NCBI RefSeq assembly: GCF_000472425.1
Contig: NZ_AXAI01000006.1
Coordinates: 248,001-312,000 of the forward strand
From: Bradyrhizobium sp. Tv2a-2
Lineage (GTDB): Bacteria; Pseudomonadota; Alphaproteobacteria; Rhizobiales; Xanthobacteraceae
DNA length: 64,000 nucleotides
Direction: 5' to 3'
Shown piece by piece: positions 61,029 through 64,000 of the stretch (position 1 is its first letter; each line of letters starts with the position of its first letter). A program made the position numbers and the translations under genes. The notes beneath the pieces are model-generated. The model was not told where the DNA came from, did not search any database, and saw nothing but the letters and a program-made list of their open reading frames with translations.

Positions 61029-62255
61029 ATGGACTTCCTTTCTCGTCGCCGGATGCTGGCAGCGACCGCGGCCGGCGGCCTCCTGACGACGTCTGCCACG
61101 GCGCGCACGCAGTTGGCAGACGCCGTCCCTCAGCCGCAGCGACCGGGTCGCGGCGGGACCGATCCAGGCCCGCGTAACGCGGTGCGGGACCGGCAGAACG
61201 CGGATATTCTCGTGCCTCCGGCGACCGATCATGGCAGTTTACCGAATCTGCGCTTCTCGTTTTCCGATTCCCACATGCGGCTTGAGACAGGTGGCTGGAC
61301 CCGCCAGGTGACGCAGCGCGAGCTTGCCGTCGCCACGTCGATTGCCGGTGTGAACATGCGCCTGAACGCCGGTGGTGTGCGTGAGATGCATTGGCACAAG
61401 GCGTCTGAATGGTCCTACATGCTTTACGGCACGGCCCGCATCACGGCCATGGATGCCAGTGGACGCTATTTCGTGGACGATGTTGCTGCCGGCGATGTCT
61501 GGTTCTTCCCTTCCGGGGTTCCGCATTCCATCCAGGGCCTAGGTCCGGACGGTTGCGAGTTTCTTCTCGTCTTCGACGACGGTAATTTCGACGAAGACAA
61601 TACCTTCATGATCGCCGACTGGTTCAAGCACACACCGAACGAGGTGCTCGGCAAGAATTTCGGGGTGCCGGGTTCACTGTTTGACCATACCCCAGAGGAA
61701 AGCCAACGCTACATTTTCCCGGCTCCGTTGCCGGGGCCGCTGAGCTCGGACAAGATTGCTGGAGGGACACCGGTATCAAAGAGCTTCAGCTCGCGGCTGA
61801 TGGCGCAGGATCCGATCAGAACGGCAAGCGGAACGATGCGGATCAGCGATTCCACCGTTTTCCCGGTCAACACCACGACCGCCGCGGCCCTGGTCGAAGT
61901 CAATCCGGGTGGCTTGCGCGAACTGCACTGGCATCCCAATGGGGACGAATGGCTCTATGTCATCGAGGGTCAAGCACGCATGGGCGTGTTTGCGGGGCAG
62001 GGCCAGGCGCGCACATTCGATCTGCAAGCCGGTGATGTCGGCTACATTCCCGTCGCGATGGGGCACTATCTCGAGAATACCGGCACGGGACCGCTGCGAT
62101 TCCTCGAAACGTTCAAGAGCCCGTACTTTGTCGACTTCTCTCTCGACACGTGGATGGCGTTGACTCCGCCGAAGCTGGTGGATGCGCATCTGGACCTGGA
62201 TCCGCAAGTAATGAATGCGCTTCGCAAGACCAAGGCTCCAGTCGTGCCGACCTGA
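61029..62255 (+). CDS. Tat-exported bicupin, oxalate decarboxylase family
   Basis: 408 residues. FLSRRRMLAATAAGGLLTTS is a twin-arginine leader. Cupin 1 has REMHWHKASEWSYMLYGTAR and GVPHSIQG; cupin 2 has RELHWHPNGDEWLYVIEGQA and AMGHYLENTGTG, so both sites keep the HxH...E...H manganese ligands. The lid loop reads NFDEDNTFMIADW where Bacillus OxdC has SENST; the Glu at lid position 162 of OxdC is kept. That favours decarboxylase over oxidase activity, making formate and CO2 from oxalate outside the cytoplasm. Confidence 0.92.
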   Translation: MDFLSRRRMLAATAAGGLLTTSATARTQLADAVPQPQRPGRGGTDPGPRNAVRDRQNADILVPPATDHGSLPNLRFSFSDSHMRLETGGWTRQVTQRELAVATSIAGVNMRLNAGGVREMHWHKASEWSYMLYGTARITAMDASGRYFVDDVAAGDVWFFPSGVPHSIQGLGPDGCEFLLVFDDGNFDEDNTFMIADWFKHTPNEVLGKNFGVPGSLFDHTPEESQRYIFPAPLPGPLSSDKIAGGTPVSKSFSSRLMAQDPIRTASGTMRISDSTVFPVNTTTAAALVEVNPGGLRELHWHPNGDEWLYVIEGQARMGVFAGQGQARTFDLQAGDVGYIPVAMGHYLENTGTGPLRFLETFKSPYFVDFSLDTWMALTPPKLVDAHLDLDPQVMNALRKTKAPVVPT

Positions 62256-62629
62256 GCAGCGTCGCGGAACGTCTCTCGCGGCTTGAGCATTCGGTGCTGG
62301 AGCCGTGGGCTGACACGCCGCGATTTCATGGGGTGTTTCGCGCCTGAGAGTAAATTGCCCTCGGGCCGTCCGCCGAGCAGCTCGTCGCCGGAGAACGTGA
62401 TGAGGCCCGCGCCGGCGGCCTCGCGAACCGTCGGCTCTTTTGCAGCATCAGCACATGAGAATTCGCGAACCGGCATCGCTTGTGGCCACGGCGAGGCTCC
62501 AAGCTCCGGTCATTCAGTGTCGCCATGGTGACACTGCAATCGTAACACGCGTCGTCTGCGCTGAAATCAGGCTGTAACCTGTTCGCCCTCTGATCGGCTG
62601 CAATAAGCCGAATGGATGAGGAGAGCGCG
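62256..62629. other. Intergenic stretch before FAD monooxygenase 2
   Basis: About 370 bases with shadow frames only. GAGGAG seven bases before 62630 is a ribosome site. No terminator with a T-run is seen after the bicupin gene. Confidence 0.4.
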
Positions 62630-63991
62630 ATGGCAGTTGGAAAGATCGGCAAGCAGGCCGTAGTGATCGGGGCCGGGATGGCCGGTTTAGCCGCGGCGGG
62701 CGCGATTGCGGACCATTTCGAAAACGTGCTCGTGCTGGAGCGCGACCGCCTCACAAACCAGGCGATGCCGCGATCGGGTGCGCCACAATCGCGGCAACTG
62801 CACGTCTTGGTGCAGGGCGGCCAGCGGGCGTTGACCGATCTGTTTCCGCATTTCGAGCAAGATTTGCTGAATGCCGGCGCGGTGCCGCTTCGAATGCCGG
62901 GCGAGCTTCGATTCGAGATCCCAAGGCTCGGTTCGTTCCCGTCGCGCGATTTCGGCTGGCTCCTCTATGGCGCATCCCGTCCGCTGGTCGAGTTGATCAC
63001 ACGCCGACAGGCCGCGAGACTTGCCAATCTGTCGATACGCTCGCAGTGCCGGGTACTCGAGATCACCGCTTCGCTCGACGGCACCATGGTCACTGGCGTG
63101 AGGTTTGAATCCGCTGCCGGACGGCAGGAGATTCTCGCGGCCGATCTCGTTGTCGACGCATCCGGACGTGGTGCACCAACCTTGGGACTGCTGCGTTCGT
63201 CCGGCCAGCCGGTACCGGATGAAATCGTCATCGGCGTCGATCTCCATTATACGACCACGACCTTCGTGATGCCCGAGGACGCACCTACGGATTGGAAAGC
63301 CATAGCCACTCATCCCCAGGCGCCGGAGCGCAGCCGCGGCGGCTATATGGTGCCAAACGAAGGCAACCGCTGGGTTCTGACGCTCACGGGACGGCTCGGC
63401 GAACGACCGCCAAGCGAGCCGGACGGATTTATGGACTATGCCCGGGGGCTCGAGACGCAGACGATCTACAATGCCATCAAGCATGCCGAGCGGCAGGGCG
63501 GGTTCGAGCGTTATGCCAATCCGGTGAGCGTATGGCGCCGCTTCGATCGACTCAATTCGTTTCCTGAAGGCCTGTTACCCATCGGGGATTCCATCTGCCG
63601 CTTCAATCCGATCTACGGCCAGGGCATGAGCGTGGCCGCGCAGGAGGCCCGCCTTCTGAAGCAGCTTCTGGACGGCCGGGCGACCAAGTCCGATCCGCTT
63701 GCAGGACTTGCGGCGGCGTTCTTCTCTGAAAGCCTGGCGTTGGTCGAGGCACCATGGAATATGGCTGCGGTCCCGGATATGATCTATCCAGAGACGCGCG
63801 GCGAACGCCCGGCAGATTTCGAGGACAGGCTCAAATACGACGGCGCCCTGATGAGGGTTGCGATGAACGATGCCTCGGTTCACCGATTACTCGCAGAGGT
63901 GCAGCAACTGCTCAAGCCGCCAAGCGTTCTCCAGGATCCGGATGTCGATCGCCTCGTTCAGCGCGAGCTGTTCCAGATGGCCGCCGAATAA
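62630..63991 (+). CDS. FAD-dependent monooxygenase 2 (epoxidase-like)
   Basis: 453 residues from ATG 62630; an earlier ATG at 62612 is less likely because the ribosome site GAGGAG falls inside that extension. FAD site VVIGAGMAGLAAAGAIADHF, RSGAPQSRQLHVLVQGGQRA, and the second motif PIGDSICRFNPIYGQGMSVA (Asp320). It matches monooxygenase 1 along its whole length, including the C-terminal region ending in LLKPPSVLQDPDV versus LLKPLSAYQDPEL. The two are clear paralogues, with the oxalate decarboxylase and a hydrolase between them. It is complete at the window end. Confidence 0.88.
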   Translation: MAVGKIGKQAVVIGAGMAGLAAAGAIADHFENVLVLERDRLTNQAMPRSGAPQSRQLHVLVQGGQRALTDLFPHFEQDLLNAGAVPLRMPGELRFEIPRLGSFPSRDFGWLLYGASRPLVELITRRQAARLANLSIRSQCRVLEITASLDGTMVTGVRFESAAGRQEILAADLVVDASGRGAPTLGLLRSSGQPVPDEIVIGVDLHYTTTTFVMPEDAPTDWKAIATHPQAPERSRGGYMVPNEGNRWVLTLTGRLGERPPSEPDGFMDYARGLETQTIYNAIKHAERQGGFERYANPVSVWRRFDRLNSFPEGLLPIGDSICRFNPIYGQGMSVAAQEARLLKQLLDGRATKSDPLAGLAAAFFSESLALVEAPWNMAAVPDMIYPETRGERPADFEDRLKYDGALMRVAMNDASVHRLLAEVQQLLKPPSVLQDPDVDRLVQRELFQMAAE

Positions 63992-64000
63992 GATTGCGCA

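Noticed and set aside
1..64000. tRNA, rRNA, CRISPR arrays and intact insertion sequences
   Set aside because: No cloverleaf-like sequence, no regular short repeats with spacers and no transposase motif was seen on either strand; a tRNA scan or IS search would be needed to be sure.

Overview
The window reads as a chromosomal segment of an alphaproteobacterium of the order Hyphomicrobiales, most likely Bradyrhizobium or a close relative. The evidence is three short H-NS-type proteins with the YPKVLPKYRNPKN and ETWAGRGKQPRWL blocks common in that group, PEPxxWA-type sorting tails, many small zinc-ribbon and single-membrane-span proteins, and an interspersed palindromic repeat familiar from Bradyrhizobium genomes. 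The genus is inferred by eye; no search was run.

Region 1 (1-4.1 kb) is the end of a type II secretion operon: a 3' fragment of gspL, then gspM, a gspC-like gene and a stand-alone prepilin peptidase with stop/start overlaps. An H-NS paralogue and the pseudopilin gene gspG follow.

Region 2 (4.1-48 kb) is dominated by a surface-polysaccharide locus. It holds three PEP-CTERM-type exported proteins, an FkbM methyltransferase, a Tat-exported candidate glycoside hydrolase, a Wzy-like polymerase, a Wzx-like flippase, at least six glycosyltransferases, two hexapeptide acetyltransferases, and a natural fusion of a Gfo/Idh/MocA dehydrogenase to an SDR epimerase. All four dTDP-L-rhamnose genes are present, split in two by about 2.6 kb that carries a second H-NS gene and decayed ORFs. 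A PAPS-forming cassette (cysQ-cysD-cysNC) and a Stf0-type sulfotransferase coupled to an unknown secreted protein point to a sulfated, rhamnose-containing, acylated glycan. gmhA and hldD supply heptose steps. Between them (40.6-46.7 kb) lies a low-density stretch of small conserved genes and remnants.

Region 3 (48-64 kb) is metabolic: maleylacetate reductase, a NYN-domain protein, AraC and TetR regulators, and an unusual collection of enzymes, mostly exported. These are three alpha/beta hydrolases with epoxide-hydrolase-like Asp nucleophile motifs, a VOC protein, a small cupin, a predicted exported methyltransferase, a Tat-exported bicupin of the oxalate decarboxylase family, and two paralogous FAD monooxygenases. 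Pairing FAD epoxidase-like monooxygenases with several epoxide-hydrolase-like enzymes suggests an oxidative pathway I cannot assign.

The two most interesting systems are the sulfated-glycan locus (with the fusion enzyme and a phage-tail-like insertion in the hydrolase) and the exported epoxidation/hydrolysis cluster at 51-64 kb.
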